Assembly (NCBI GenBank): GCA_023150915.1
Contig: JAKLKA010000013.1
Location: forward strand, 1 to 64,000
Direction: 5' to 3'
From: Polyangiaceae bacterium
GTDB taxonomy: Bacteria > Myxococcota_A > Polyangia > Polyangiales > Polyangiaceae
DNA length: 64,000 bases
The notes under the pieces are model-generated. The model made no database searches, was not told the DNA's origin, and saw nothing but the letters and a program-made list of their open reading frames with translations. Numbering within the stretch: position 1 is the stretch's first letter; the number at the start of each line of letters is the position of its first letter. A program made the position numbers and the translations under genes. This document shows positions 35,520 to 44,420 of the stretch, piece by piece.

Positions 35520-36125
35520 ATGCCGGAGCAGGGTTTGCGCCTCTTGGTGTACGACCGTGATGCCCGCGGGCTTGGCTGGGCGTGGGCTGCCGGGGCTCGC
35601 TGGTATCGCGCCCGGGGGTGGCTCGATCGCGCCCGGGGTGCCGCCAGCTGGGGCGAAGCGCTCGAGTTCCTCGAGACGGTGCTCCCGGCCCGCCGGGTGG
35701 AAGAGATCCAGTTCTGGGGCCACGGCAAATGGGGGGACGCGCGCTTTGGTGCCGAGCGCCTCGAGCGCGCATGGCTCGAGCGCGGACACCCGCACGGGGA
35801 TCGCCTGCGCCGCGTCGCGCGCCGTTTCGACCGCGGCGGCCTGCTCTGGTTTCGCAGCTGCGAGACGCTGGGGGCTCGGGCCGGTCGCGAGCTGGCCCGG
35901 GCGCTGTCGAGCGAGCTGGGCTGCAGGGTGGCGGGGCACACCTACGTGATCGGTCTCTTGCAGAGCGGGCTCCACGCGCTCTCGCCCGGCGCCGAGCCGG
36001 ACTGGGACGAGCGCGAAGGCATTCTGGAGGGCACCCCCGAGCGACCGCTGCGGGCGCTGCGCTCTTCGGCGAACGCGCCGCGGACCATCACCTGCTTCGA
36101 TGGGCGCTTGCCCGACTGGGCCTGA
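35520..36125 (+). CDS. Caspase-fold-like protein with His/Cys dyad (DUF4347-like)
   Basis: 201 residues, no signal peptide. EEIQFWGHGKWGDARFG ends a strand with His68 in GHG, and GGLLWFRSCETLG ends the next strand with Cys114 in SCE. GCRVAGHTYVIG follows. A His-Gly strand end, then a Cys strand end about 45 residues later, is the clan CD (caspase, gingipain, CHAT) layout. The text between resembles DUF4347. Whether it is an active protease is inference. It stands alone, divergent from the Cys-rich lipoprotein, and converges on the PHP lipoprotein with a 3-base gap. Confidence 0.7.
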   Translation: MPEQGLRLLVYDRDARGLGWAWAAGARWYRARGWLDRARGAASWGEALEFLETVLPARRVEEIQFWGHGKWGDARFGAERLERAWLERGHPHGDRLRRVARRFDRGGLLWFRSCETLGARAGRELARALSSELGCRVAGHTYVIGLLQSGLHALSPGAEPDWDEREGILEGTPERPLRALRSSANAPRTITCFDGRLPDWA

Positions 36126-36128
36126 GCG

Positions 36129-37517
36129 TCACTTCACGTAGATGGCGTTCGAATAGATCCAGACGAAATCTTTCTCGGCGAGCTCCGCGTAGCTGGCCAG
36201 GTGCTTCTCGAGGTGACGCGGCTTCATCCGCACCTCGACGCGGTAAGCGCCCGGCTGGCTCACGGGGTGCGCCAGATCCTCGGCCGTCTCGTGCACCACG
36301 TCCCAGCCGCCGACCCGGGCGCGAAGCAGGCGCACCACCAGATCGGGACGCTTCGGGCCAAAGCCGCCCTCTGCCGTCGGCAAGCGGGCGTGGAGCACGG
36401 GCGCCGCCGAAGCCGCCACGTCGCCGCCCATCTCGGTGACCGCGCCCCCCACCTCGGCGTGGAAGTCGAAGCCCACGGGGAAGCCCAGCACCTCGAACGC
36501 ACCGTAGGCCCGCCCGGCCCCCAGCGCGGACTTCAGCGCCAGGTCGTCGAAGCCCCCGTCGGCGCCGGGCTCGACCAGCAAGTGATTGGAGAACCAGCCC
36601 ATCATCCGGCGGTAGCTGTCGATGCGCTCACCGTCGGGCAAGAGGTCCTTGAACGAGTTGCGATGGCAGTCGGTGCCCATGGTCGTTACCCGCTTCTTCC
36701 CCGCTGCGAGCACGCTGCCCCAGCGCTCGAGGTAGCGCTTGTCCTCGCTCACGATGGGCAACAGCACCAGGTCCGAGTACGGCATGAGCTCGGGCTCGTT
36801 CATCCGCTGGATCAGCTGGATGACCGCGCCCGCCCCGCGGAAGGTGTTGGCGTGCAAGTTGTACATCTCGAAGCCGTCGATCGGCAGCTCGCCGAGCTGC
36901 TCCACCGTCCAATCTTCGGTGTGCTGAAGCAGCACCACCGCCCCCAGCTTCTTGAGCTGCTCGATGGCCTCGGGGGTCTCCGCTCCGTAGACCGCCCCCC
37001 GCTCGCTGGGGGTCTTGGCCACGTGCCGCTCGATGCCCACGGGCATGAAGCTCGACTCGGTCCCGGCCAAGATCAGCGGCGTGCTGCCGTCGGGACACGC
37101 AAGCCAGCTGGCCACCGGCCCACCGGCGCGCTCCAGCAAGACGTCGCCCTTCGCCGCGTCGTAGAGGAGCGTGGCAGGGAACTCGGTGCTGCCGAACGAG
37201 TCGTTGTGGTCGGTCAGCATGACGAAGTCGTGGCGCGTAGCGCACAGCCCACTTCGGAAGTCGTCGAGGCACGGCAGGTTGGGCTTGCCGTTCGCGTCTT
37301 TCGGCTCGCCGTCGCAGGCGTCGTGGCTGTGCACGCTGTGGGCGTGGATCAGCCCGCGCCGGTCGAGCCAGCCCCGCGCCGACGGCTGGCGGGCGGTCGC
37401 CAGCACGGTTCCTGGCGCCCAGCCTGCCGGAGCCGGCTCAGCGTCGTTCGACGAGCAAGCGAAGAAGAACGAGGCCAGGGCCAGCCAGGCCGCGACGGTC
37501 GCGCGCATGCGGCGCAT
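36129..37517 (-). CDS. PHP-domain lipoprotein (putative phosphoesterase)
   Basis: About 462 residues. Signal peptide ends in FFFAC (Cys21). The PHP metal ligands are seen in order: HAHSVHSHD (His58, His60), TDHND (Asp103, His104), TESS with Glu153, QHTED and GTDCHRNSF. The PHP fold binds two or three metals and hydrolyses phosphoesters. Exported forms like this one are poorly characterised. The C-terminal 120 residues (beta-rich, ending DFVWIYSNAIYV) look like an accessory domain typical of exported PHP proteins. The start was placed at the Met giving a compact signal peptide; another Met lies at 37508. Confidence 0.8.
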   Translation of the reverse strand: MRRMRATVAAWLALASFFFACSSNDAEPAPAGWAPGTVLATARQPSARGWLDRRGLIHAHSVHSHDACDGEPKDANGKPNLPCLDDFRSGLCATRHDFVMLTDHNDSFGSTEFPATLLYDAAKGDVLLERAGGPVASWLACPDGSTPLILAGTESSFMPVGIERHVAKTPSERGAVYGAETPEAIEQLKKLGAVVLLQHTEDWTVEQLGELPIDGFEMYNLHANTFRGAGAVIQLIQRMNEPELMPYSDLVLLPIVSEDKRYLERWGSVLAAGKKRVTTMGTDCHRNSFKDLLPDGERIDSYRRMMGWFSNHLLVEPGADGGFDDLALKSALGAGRAYGAFEVLGFPVGFDFHAEVGGAVTEMGGDVAASAAPVLHARLPTAEGGFGPKRPDLVVRLLRARVGGWDVVHETAEDLAHPVSQPGAYRVEVRMKPRHLEKHLASYAELAEKDFVWIYSNAIYVK

Positions 37518-37577
37518 TGTGGCAGGCGCCGCCGCGCTGTCGAGCGGCTCGTGCGCCCGGCGCGCCAAACACCCGAG

Positions 37578-38507
37578 TCACAGCGCGTTGGAGCAGCAGC
37601 GCACCCCGGTCTGCGCTCCGAAGTAGTACTCGTCGTGGCCGGTGGTCGCAGCCACGCAGTTGTTTCGGCCCGCGAGCCACCAGCCGCCGCGCAGCGCCGA
37701 CCGCCAGGGTTGCTGCATGCCGTCGCGAACGGCCCACTCGTCCACGTTGCCGACCAGGTTGCGCACCCCGAACGGGCTCACGCACCCCGGCCGCTCTGCC
37801 GGGCGCACCCGCTTGTCCCGGAGCTTGCCGCGATGCTCGAGGTCGGTCTGATCGTGGTTGCAGAGCTTGGCGTTGCGGTCGAAGCCATAGGGATACGGTC
37901 GCAGCTCTTCGCCCTGGCACGCGAACTGCCACTCCGATTCGAAGCACAGCCGCTTGCCCAGGCTCTCGCACAGATCCTTCGCCATGGTCCACGACTGCTC
38001 GACCAGCGGCAGCTCGCCCCCGGGCGGAACGTATTCGTCACGGTCGATGCAGAAGCGTCGGTGCTCGCGGGCGGCCAGGCACTGGGGCGTGCGATCGAAC
38101 TCGGCGCACCGATGGTGGCTCAAGAACGCGCCCGGAACGCCGTCGTCCAGGTAGCGCAGGCAGCGGTGGCGCACGTCGGGGCAGTACATCCCCTCGACCA
38201 GCACCATCTCTGCCGGACACGGCGGGGGCGGCGCGGCGGCGTCGTCGGTCAGCACCGGCGCCGGTGCGGCATCGGCGCGATAGCGGGTCCACCACGGCTC
38301 GGCGCCGCCCGCGGTGAAGCACATGTCGGATCCGGATTCGGCGGCCACCCCCGGGCGCGTCACCGGCTCGAAGCGGCACTCTCTGAGCGGGGGGGGCGCC
38401 GGCTGAAGGTCGACCAGCGAGATGGGGGGCGGGCGCGACGACGGTCGCACGTCGTCGCAGCCGGCGCTCACGGTCACGAGCAGCGCGACGGCGACCCGCG
38501 AGCTCAA
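37578..38507 (-). CDS. FGE/sulfatase-modifying-factor-like lipoprotein
   Basis: 309 residues, TTG start. Signal peptide ends in VTVSAGC (Cys17). The C-terminal half follows the formylglycine-generating enzyme fold: PCPAEMVLVEGMYCPD, FCIDRDEYV, GKRLCFESEWQFACQG, NLVGNVDEWAV, SALRGGWWLAG and GVRCC. The layout is right, but the Cys pattern differs from true FGE, so it is more likely a non-catalytic or differently acting relative of this very broad fold. The TTG overlaps the TGA of the gene before it (TTGA), tying the two together. Confidence 0.78.
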   Translation of the reverse strand: MSSRVAVALLVTVSAGCDDVRPSSRPPPISLVDLQPAPPPLRECRFEPVTRPGVAAESGSDMCFTAGGAEPWWTRYRADAAPAPVLTDDAAAPPPPCPAEMVLVEGMYCPDVRHRCLRYLDDGVPGAFLSHHRCAEFDRTPQCLAAREHRRFCIDRDEYVPPGGELPLVEQSWTMAKDLCESLGKRLCFESEWQFACQGEELRPYPYGFDRNAKLCNHDQTDLEHRGKLRDKRVRPAERPGCVSPFGVRNLVGNVDEWAVRDGMQQPWRSALRGGWWLAGRNNCVAATTGHDEYYFGAQTGVRCCSNAL

Positions 38508-38905
38508 CGGCAAGCCGCTTCGGCCTCGCTGAAGCGCTTCTGCGCCGAGTCGAGCAGGCCCTTGAAGCCGACGTACTTGTCCTTGTCGAAGTAGCCGTTG
38601 AACTCCTTGACCACGCGGTCGCGCGACTTGGTGCCGGTGGTCCACGAGATCTTCTGGAACGCGAACGACTCGAACACCAGCTGAGCCTGCTGCTCCATCA
38701 GCGTGAACGCCTCGAGGTGCGTGGTCTTCTGGGCGGCGTTCATCTCTTCGTAGCCCGCCACGCCCTGGAACTTGAAGCGCCCCGCTTCGTTCCGGACCTT
38801 CTCCCACTCGTTGGCGGTGGCCAGCCGGGCGCGCTCGCACTTCTCCTCGTCCTGGCAGCCCCAGGCGGCCAGCGCGAAGCAGAGGGGAACGAGCGCGTGC
38901 TTCAT
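38504..38905 (-). CDS. Small helical lipoprotein, unknown function
   Basis: 133 residues. MKHALVPLCFALAAWGC is a signal peptide with lipobox AWGC. The mature part is charged and helical (CERARLATANEWEKVRNEAGRFKF, then SAQKRFSEAEAAC) with a closing Cys. No family is recognised. It is translationally coupled to the FGE-like lipoprotein. Start placed at the Met with the signal peptide; a GTG lies 18 bases upstream in frame. TAGCGT at 38927-38922 could be its -10. Confidence 0.72.
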   Translation of the reverse strand: MKHALVPLCFALAAWGCQDEEKCERARLATANEWEKVRNEAGRFKFQGVAGYEEMNAAQKTTHLEAFTLMEQQAQLVFESFAFQKISWTTGTKSRDRVVKEFNGYFDKDKYVGFKGLLDSAQKRFSEAEAACR

Positions 38906-38975
38906 CGGACCGGACCCGACCACGCTAGCCTGCCCGGCGGGTTTTGGCCCAAGAACGCGGCCAAACTCCCCGGGG

Positions 38976-39500
38976 CTAGCCGCCCCAGGGCGGCGCGCCG
39001 CGCGACGGTCGCGAGGGGATGTTGCTGACCAGCTTCGGGAACTGGTCGAACACGAAGCGAGCCACGTCGCGGAGCGAGATCACGTGGATGGGCTCGCCCT
39101 GACCGTTCACCACCGGCACGTGGCGGTAGCCGCCGACCTGCATGTGGTTCATCACGAACTTGACCGCGTCGTCCAGCTCGAGCGCATCGGGGTCGGGCGT
39201 CATGACGTCGGTCACGGGGCGGCGGCGCCAGGCTTCGCCGTCGAGCCCGACCTTCACCAAGAGGTCCCGCTCGGTCACGATTCCGCTCAGCTTCCCGGCG
39301 TGGGTGACCACCACCGCCCCGAAGCGATGCTGGCGCATCAGTGCCACGGCTTGCTCCACCGTCGCGTCGGTGTTGACCGTGATTGCGGGCTTCTTGCAGA
39401 GCACGCGCAGCGGCTGCTCGAAGTGGTCGGCGTCGATCACCGCGCGCTGGCGGGCGCGCTCGGACATGATCTCGAGCTCGTCGTCCAAGTATTCGTCCAT
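38976..39500 (-). CDS. Protein with a pair of CBS domains
   Basis: 174 residues. Two CBS repeats: VLCKKPAITVNTDATVEQAVALM to GIVTERDLLVKV, then VMTPDPDALELDDAVKFVM to HVISLRDVARFV. A CBS pair forms a Bateman module that binds adenosine nucleotides and regulates a partner. An acidic N-terminus (MDEYLDDELEIMSERARQ) precedes it and a Pro/Arg tail follows. No enzymatic domain is attached. Partner not evident from the neighbours. Confidence 0.88.
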   Translation of the reverse strand: MDEYLDDELEIMSERARQRAVIDADHFEQPLRVLCKKPAITVNTDATVEQAVALMRQHRFGAVVVTHAGKLSGIVTERDLLVKVGLDGEAWRRRPVTDVMTPDPDALELDDAVKFVMNHMQVGGYRHVPVVNGQGEPIHVISLRDVARFVFDQFPKLVSNIPSRPSRGAPPWGG

Positions 39501-39755
39501 GGGGCGTCCCTCCACCCCGAAGCGTAGTCCACCCGGCCCGGGGGGGCGACCGCCGCTGGTAAATCCCGCCGCGCGCCCCCGCTGCGCGCCCCGCCCCGGG
39601 CGGGGGCTTCGCCAAAGGGCCCGGGAGCCGAGCCTCCACGCCACGGCGCGACGGTGGTGCCCGATCCGCCGCAGACGGGTCAGCCAAGAGGGGGCTTCGG
39701 CGGGTCGTCTTCTGGTGCCAAAAGCCCCAAGAGGGGTGCTAGCGTGCGCCTCACC

Positions 39756-40268
39756 ATGGCCAACCCGACTGCAGTTCTCGAGACGAGCTTGGGCGACATC
39801 ACGGTGGAGCTTTTCACCGATCAGATGCCCATCACCGCCGGCAACTTCGTGAAGCTCGCGAAGAGCGGCTTCTACGACGGCCTGCACTTCCACCGCGTGA
39901 TAAACGGCTTCATGCTGCAGTTCGGCTGCCCGCACAGCAAAGACCCGTCGAGCCCCCGGGCCGGCACGGGCGACAGCCCCCTGGGCCCGCTCCAAGACGA
40001 GCACACCGCAAAGCTCTCGAACGAGCCGGGCACGCTGTCGATGGCCAACACGGGTCGCCCCAACTCGGGCAGCTGCCAGTTCTTCATCAACACCGTGCAC
40101 AACGCGTATCTGGACTGGTTTTCCCCCGGCGCGTCGAAGCACCCGGTGTTCGGCAAGGTCATCTCCGGCATGGACGTGGTCAAGAAGATCGAGACCACCA
40201 AGACCGATCACGGCGACCGGCCGGTCACGCCGGTGAAGATGAACCGGGTGCGGGTGGTCGAGGGCTGA
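39756..40268 (+). CDS. Cyclophilin-type peptidyl-prolyl cis-trans isomerase
   Basis: 170 residues, cytoplasmic. The cyclophilin core is clear: [50 protein letters not shown], then [19 protein letters not shown] and [18 protein letters not shown]. The catalytic Arg is in FHRVI and the substrate Phe/Gln in GFMLQFG and CQFFIN. It speeds proline isomerisation in folding proteins. The stretch [17 protein letters not shown] is a longer loop than in E. coli PpiB. The TAGCGT at 39740-39745 may be its -10. The 255 bases upstream hold a very GC-rich 7-bp hairpin and no gene. Confidence 0.94.
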   Translation: MANPTAVLETSLGDITVELFTDQMPITAGNFVKLAKSGFYDGLHFHRVINGFMLQFGCPHSKDPSSPRAGTGDSPLGPLQDEHTAKLSNEPGTLSMANTGRPNSGSCQFFINTVHNAYLDWFSPGASKHPVFGKVISGMDVVKKIETTKTDHGDRPVTPVKMNRVRVVEG

Positions 40269-40278
40269 GCCCGGCGCG

Positions 40279-41223
40279 CTACGGCGCGTACGACTCGACC
40301 ACGTTGCTGGCGCCGCCGCCGGCGGCGGCCTCGCCGCCGATCACGTAGAGGCGGCCTTGGGCTGCGACCACCGCGGCGCCGATCCGCGGCGTCGGCAGCG
40401 GCGGGCCGCTGGACCAGGCATTGCCATCCCACACGTCCACCGTCCCCGCTGCGTCGCCGCCGGCGACGTAGGCCTGGGTGCCGAGCACGGCGGCCCCCAC
40501 CCCGTCGCGTGGGTGAGGGAAGTCGGTCAGGCCCGTCCAGTTGTCGCTCTTCGGCTCGTAGACGTCGACCTTGTTGGTGACGCCACCGCTCTCGGTCCGC
40601 CCACCCACGGCGTGCAACCAGCCCGAGAGCACGAAGCCGGCGAAGCGCACCCGGGGGTTCGGGATCGCCGCCTTCACCGCCCAGCTGTTCGTGCCGGGGT
40701 CGAGCACCACGCTGTCGCCCAAGAGCTTGGTGTCCCCCTGGCCGGCGACCACGATCAGCTTGCCCGCCTCGAGCTCGGCGGCGAACCCGCCGGCACGGCT
40801 CAGCAGCAGCGACGCCACCTTCTTCCAGGCCGACGCCCCGGGCTCGAGCACGAAGGTCGAGTCGGTGGGAGACGCGTCCACGTCGGAGTAGCCGCCGACG
40901 GCGTAGAGGGTCTCGCCCACGTGGCCCATCGCGACCAGCTGGCGGCCGAGCGGCAGCTCCGGTCCGGCGGCCCAGGAATTTGCCCCCGGATCGTAGGAGT
41001 AGACCTTCTGGCTGACCGCGCCGCCCGCCACACCGCCCGCCACCCAGATCTTTCCACCCACCTCGGTGGCCGACAGATGCGCGATGGCCTCGGGCAGCGG
41101 CGCATCGCTGCGCCACGGGCCGGCGCCACCCGCGCCGCCCGTGCCGCTCTTGGTCGACTCGTCGTCGCTCGAGCCGCAACCCAGGACCAAACTGCAGGCG
41201 ACCCAGACCCACGTGAAACGCAT
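40279..41223 (-). CDS. Kelch-repeat lipoprotein
   Basis: 314 residues. Signal peptide ends in SLVLGC (lipobox). After a short Ser/Gly linker, six or so Kelch units follow, with GG doublets and Tyr/Trp pairs: [57 protein letters not shown] and LYVIGGEAA. Kelch propellers bind proteins or sugars; no catalytic residue is evident. Likely outer-membrane or periplasmic. It is divergent from asnS. Confidence 0.87.
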   Translation of the reverse strand: MRFTWVWVACSLVLGCGSSDDESTKSGTGGAGGAGPWRSDAPLPEAIAHLSATEVGGKIWVAGGVAGGAVSQKVYSYDPGANSWAAGPELPLGRQLVAMGHVGETLYAVGGYSDVDASPTDSTFVLEPGASAWKKVASLLLSRAGGFAAELEAGKLIVVAGQGDTKLLGDSVVLDPGTNSWAVKAAIPNPRVRFAGFVLSGWLHAVGGRTESGGVTNKVDVYEPKSDNWTGLTDFPHPRDGVGAAVLGTQAYVAGGDAAGTVDVWDGNAWSSGPPLPTPRIGAAVVAAQGRLYVIGGEAAAGGGASNVVESYAP

Positions 41224-41272
41224 GGCGGCGGCACGATACCGCGCTGTCGCTTTCCCAACCAGCCCGATTGGG

Positions 41273-41278
41273 TATCAT
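41273..41278 (+). promoter_or_regulatory. Putative -10 element TATCAT of asnS
   Basis: TATCAT with expected +1 near 41285; AAGGA (41294-41298) then lies before the ATG at 41307. Confidence 0.45.
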
Positions 41279-41306
41279 CCGCGCCCTCGGTAGAAGGAAC
41301 GGCGAA

Positions 41307-42707
41307 ATGTTGGTCTACTCGGTGAAACAGGCGCTTTCGGGCGCGGGCGTCGAAGGGCAAGAGCTGACGGTGCGTGGCTGGGTGCGCACCCGCCGCGACA
41401 GCAAGGCGGGGCTGTCGTTCATCCACGTCAGCGACGGCTCGTGCTTCGCGCCGATCCAGGTGGTGGCCGAGCAGTCGCTCGCCAACTATCACTCCGACGT
41501 GCAACGGTTGGGTCCGGGCTGCGCGGTGATCTGCACTGGCAAGCTGGTGCGCTCTCAGGGCAAGGGCCAGTCTTTCGAAATCCAGGCGAGCCGGGTCGAG
41601 GTGACGGGTTTCGTCGACGACCCCGAGACCTATCCCATCCAGCCCAAGGCCCACACCATGGAGTTCTTGCGCGAGGTCGCCCACCTGCGCCCGCGCACCA
41701 ACACGTTCGGCGCGGTGTCCCGCGTCAGGCACTGCATCGCCCAGGCCATTCACCGCTTCTTCCACGAACAGGGCTTCTTCTGGGTGAACACCCCGATCAT
41801 CACCGCCAGTGATTGCGAGGGGGCGGGGCAGATGTTCCGAGTGTCCACCCTCGATCTGGCCAACCTGCCCCGGGGCGCCGACGGGAAGATCGACTATCAG
41901 CAGGACTTCTTCGGCAAGGAAGCGTTCCTCACCGTCTCGGGTCAGCTGGCGGTCGAGGCCTATTGCCTGGCCCTGAGCAAGGTCTACACGTTCGGCCCCA
42001 CGTTCCGCGCCGAGAACTCGAACACCCCGCGCCACCTGGCCGAGTTCTGGATGGTCGAGCCCGAGATCGCGTTTGCCAATCTGCACGACGACGCCGACCT
42101 GGCCGAGGCGTTCTTGAAGTACGTGTTCCGCGCCGTGCTCGACGAGCGCGAGGACGACATGAAGTTCTTCGTCGAGCGCGTGGACAAGGGCGCGATCGAG
42201 CGGCTGGAGAAGTTCGTCGACGCCGCGTTCGCCCGGGTCGACTACGGCGAGGCCGTGAAGCTCTTGGAGGGGAGCGGCAAGAAGTTCGAATTCCCGGTGG
42301 GGTGGGGCATGGACCTGCAGACCGAGCACGAGCGCTTCTTGACCGAGCAGCACTTCCAGTGCCCGGTGGTGGTCATGAACTATCCGGAGCAGATCAAGGC
42401 GTTCTACATGCGGCTGAACGACGACGAGAAGACGGTCGCTGCGATGGACGTGCTGGCCCCTGGCATCGGAGAGATCATCGGTGGGTCGCAGCGCGAAGAG
42501 CGGCTCGACGTGCTCGATCGGCGCATGGCCGTGCATCAGCTCAGCGCTGCGTCGTACCAGTGGTACCGCGACCTTCGGCGCTACGGTACCGTGCCGCACG
42601 CCGGCTTCGGCCTGGGGCTCGAGCGGCTGGTCGTGTACGTGTGCGGCCTCGCCAACATCCGCGACGCGATTCCTTACCCTCGCACGCCGGGCAACGCCGA
42701 GTTCTGA
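41307..42707 (+). CDS. asnS: Asparaginyl-tRNA synthetase
   Basis: 466 residues, full length. N-terminal OB fold ([27 protein letters not shown]) recognises the anticodon. The class II catalytic domain has motif 2 ([25 protein letters not shown]) and motif 3 ([25 protein letters not shown]). [16 protein letters not shown] and [16 protein letters not shown] are AsnRS-like rather than AspRS-like. It charges tRNA-Asn. AAGGA precedes the ATG by 8 bases; the frame is open further upstream but lacks similarity. Confidence 0.97.
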   Translation: MLVYSVKQALSGAGVEGQELTVRGWVRTRRDSKAGLSFIHVSDGSCFAPIQVVAEQSLANYHSDVQRLGPGCAVICTGKLVRSQGKGQSFEIQASRVEVTGFVDDPETYPIQPKAHTMEFLREVAHLRPRTNTFGAVSRVRHCIAQAIHRFFHEQGFFWVNTPIITASDCEGAGQMFRVSTLDLANLPRGADGKIDYQQDFFGKEAFLTVSGQLAVEAYCLALSKVYTFGPTFRAENSNTPRHLAEFWMVEPEIAFANLHDDADLAEAFLKYVFRAVLDEREDDMKFFVERVDKGAIERLEKFVDAAFARVDYGEAVKLLEGSGKKFEFPVGWGMDLQTEHERFLTEQHFQCPVVVMNYPEQIKAFYMRLNDDEKTVAAMDVLAPGIGEIIGGSQREERLDVLDRRMAVHQLSAASYQWYRDLRRYGTVPHAGFGLGLERLVVYVCGLANIRDAIPYPRTPGNAEF

Positions 42708-42753
42708 CCCGCCCCGGGTTCCATCTGGCCGAGAGCCGCTCTAGACGAAGGGG

Positions 42754-43653
42754 GTGACTCGAACTGCGCCCCCGCTCGCTCTGCTCACCCTCCTCTCTCT
42801 GGCCGCGCCCGCCTTGGCTCAAGAGCCGCCGGAGCCGCCGCCCCCGCCGCCGGCCGAGCCGGCTCCGCCTCCCGCGGACCCGGCCCCTGCACCGAGCGTG
42901 GCGCCTGCTCCGCCGCCGCCCCCGCCCGCGCCCGCGCCCGCGCCCGCGCCCGAGGTGGGCCAGGATCCGGCGCTGCCGCCGCTCGACTACTCCGCCGCCG
43001 GGCCGCCGCCGCCGCCGCCCGAGAAGCCCGAGCGCGGCTTCCAGATGCCGCCGTGGTCGGCGCGCGTCGACCCGTTCAACTGGCTGCTCGAGGGGCGACT
43101 GGGGCTCGAGCTCGAGGTGGGCTTGCTCGACTTCCTCTCGATCGAAGTGGTGCCGGTGTTCGTTGCCGCCGAGAAGCCGCCGACCCTGAACTTCCGCGGC
43201 TCGAACGACGTCTTGCAGAAGTCGGGCGGGCTCGGCCCGATCAGCGGTGCCTCCGTCGACCTGGGCTTCTGGCTCGATGGCGAAGTGTTCCGTGGGTACG
43301 TGATCCGCGCTGGCATCACCAACTATGGTTACGAATACCGGAGCGAAGACGACGCCGGGGTCATCGACCAGGTCGACGTGACCGAGCGCGAAGCGTTCTT
43401 CATGTTCGGCTCCCACTCGCGCTGGGGTGCATTCACCATTTCGGGCGGCATCGGCTTGGGGGTGCATCTGAAGAAGCAGCAACGCTGCTTCCCCCAGGGG
43501 GCCACGTCGCCCAGTCAGGCGACGACCGATCAGTGCGACAACCAGCTCTTGATCGCCCTCGACCGCGGCGCGAGCAAGGTCGTCGATCTGAATGGGCCGC
43601 TGTTTCCGGCGGACTTGTTCGGGCGCTTCTCGCTCGGCGTGACCTTCGACTGA
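42754..43653 (+). CDS. Exported Pro/Ala-rich protein with probable beta-barrel domain
   Basis: 299 residues, GTG start. Signal peptide (ALLTLLSLAAPALA) is followed by about 75 residues of Pro/Ala/Glu (PAPAP and PPPPP runs) likely to span the periplasm or wall. From about 105 the sequence alternates polar and hydrophobic residues in strand-like fashion (LLEGRLGLELEVGLLDFLSIEVVPVFV, GASVDLGFWLDGEVFRGYVIRAGI) and ends in FGRFSLGVTFD, with a terminal aromatic-Asp as in outer-membrane barrels. Role unknown. A Cys pair (QRCFPQ, DQCDNQ) may be a disulfide. Confidence 0.75.
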   Translation: MTRTAPPLALLTLLSLAAPALAQEPPEPPPPPPAEPAPPPADPAPAPSVAPAPPPPPPAPAPAPAPEVGQDPALPPLDYSAAGPPPPPPEKPERGFQMPPWSARVDPFNWLLEGRLGLELEVGLLDFLSIEVVPVFVAAEKPPTLNFRGSNDVLQKSGGLGPISGASVDLGFWLDGEVFRGYVIRAGITNYGYEYRSEDDAGVIDQVDVTEREAFFMFGSHSRWGAFTISGGIGLGVHLKKQQRCFPQGATSPSQATTDQCDNQLLIALDRGASKVVDLNGPLFPADLFGRFSLGVTFD

Positions 43654-43669
43654 GAGCGCGTGCTACGTT
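43640..43669 (+). promoter_or_regulatory. Putative tRNA-Leu promoter
   Basis: GTGACC (43640-43645), an 18-base spacer and TACGTT (43664-43669), ending 8 bases before the tRNA 5' end. It overlaps the end of the preceding gene. Confidence 0.35.
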
Positions 43670-43677
43670 TTGCGCGC

Positions 43678-43760
43678 GGCCCCGTGGCGGAATGGCAGAC
43701 GCAGTCGACTTAAAATCGACGGCCCGCGAGGGCGTGAGGGTTCGACCCCCTCCGGGGCCA
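43678..43760 (+). tRNA. tRNA-Leu (anticodon UAA)
   Basis: Class II tRNA. Acceptor arms GGCCCCG (43678-43684) and CGGGGCC (43753-43759) pair fully, with discriminator A. The D arm contains TGGCGGAATGGCAGACGC. The anticodon stem GTCGA/TCGAC encloses CTTAAAA, giving anticodon TAA, which reads UUA and UUG. A long variable arm (CCCGCGAGGG region) and GGTTCGACCCC T arm follow. CCA is not encoded. UUA is rare in a genome this GC-rich, but the tRNA also serves UUG. Confidence 0.95.
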
Positions 43761-43772
43761 CCGCCGCGGCGT

Positions 43773-44351
43773 TCAGTCCACCGCGAGCCGGTCCGAGCGC
43801 AGCATGCGATACACCAGCCAGCCGCCCAGACCGAAGGCGGCGACCAAGCCCAGCGTGGCCAGCGCGCGCAGCGCGAACGCGAAGGTGCCGCAATGGTTGA
43901 GCAGGTGCCACTGAGTGAGCAGCGTGTCCCAGTCGTGCAGCACCTTGTCCCCCATGCCCACCAGCGCCAGCTGGTTCTTGTTGGCGTCGTCCACGTAAGT
44001 TGCGAGCTCGAAGGTGCTGAACGACAGCCACGAGACGCCCACCGACAGCCCGAACCAGTCGCGCTGGAAGAAGAGCAAGTACGCCGCGACCAGCGCGGGC
44101 GCGGCGAGCTGGGTCAGGCTGCCACCGAGCAGCATCAGGGTCTGACCGAACGCGCTGAAGAAGAGGTGCCCCAGCTCGTGCAGCACCAGCGTGAGCCCGG
44201 CGAACCACGAGCGATACATCGGATCGAGCAGGTGACGCACACCCGCGTACACCAGGTAGAGCAAGAGCGGCAGGCGCGCCCATGGCGAACGGGACTCCGA
44301 CCAGTCGCGGGCGTCGTCGAGCAGCCCTTCCACGGTGTCGCGCACGGTCAC
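43773..44351 (-). CDS. Integral membrane M50-like metalloprotease
   Basis: 192 residues with about five membrane helices. GLTLVLHELGHLFFSAFG holds the HExxH zinc motif within a membrane helix, as in M50 site-2-type or M50B proteins. LMLLGGSLTQLAAPALVAAYLLFF follows, similar to the GG-x-x-Q-x-x-P region of that family. A cytosolic loop (DDANKNQLALVGMGDKVLHDWDTLL) and two more helices complete it. No PDZ domain is present. Substrate unknown. It is convergent with the tRNA. Confidence 0.78.
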   Translation of the reverse strand: MTVRDTVEGLLDDARDWSESRSPWARLPLLLYLVYAGVRHLLDPMYRSWFAGLTLVLHELGHLFFSAFGQTLMLLGGSLTQLAAPALVAAYLLFFQRDWFGLSVGVSWLSFSTFELATYVDDANKNQLALVGMGDKVLHDWDTLLTQWHLLNHCGTFAFALRALATLGLVAAFGLGGWLVYRMLRSDRLAVD

Positions 44352-44420
44352 GGGTCCACGAGCTTAGAGCGATCGGGAAGGTTTGTCGTGCTAGGCTCGT
44401 AGCACCCGAGGAGCACGGTC

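Noticed and set aside
36201-38594. A 797-codon open frame opposite the PHP and FGE-like lipoproteins
   Set aside because: It spans two real genes on the other strand and has shadow-type composition (Arg, His, Val, Gly) without any motif.
39560-39640. GC-rich repeats and a CCCCGCC/GGCGGGG hairpin between the CBS and cyclophilin genes
   Set aside because: Stem of pure GC with no T-run, no conserved motif and no ORF; likely ordinary GC-rich intergenic DNA.
42830-42960. CGCCCG run as a tandem DNA repeat or CRISPR-like array
   Set aside because: It encodes the Pro/Ala linker of the barrel protein; there are no spacers or regular repeat units.
43678-43760. tRNA-Leu as an integration site
   Set aside because: No integrase, no repeat of the tRNA 3' end and no change in composition on either side.
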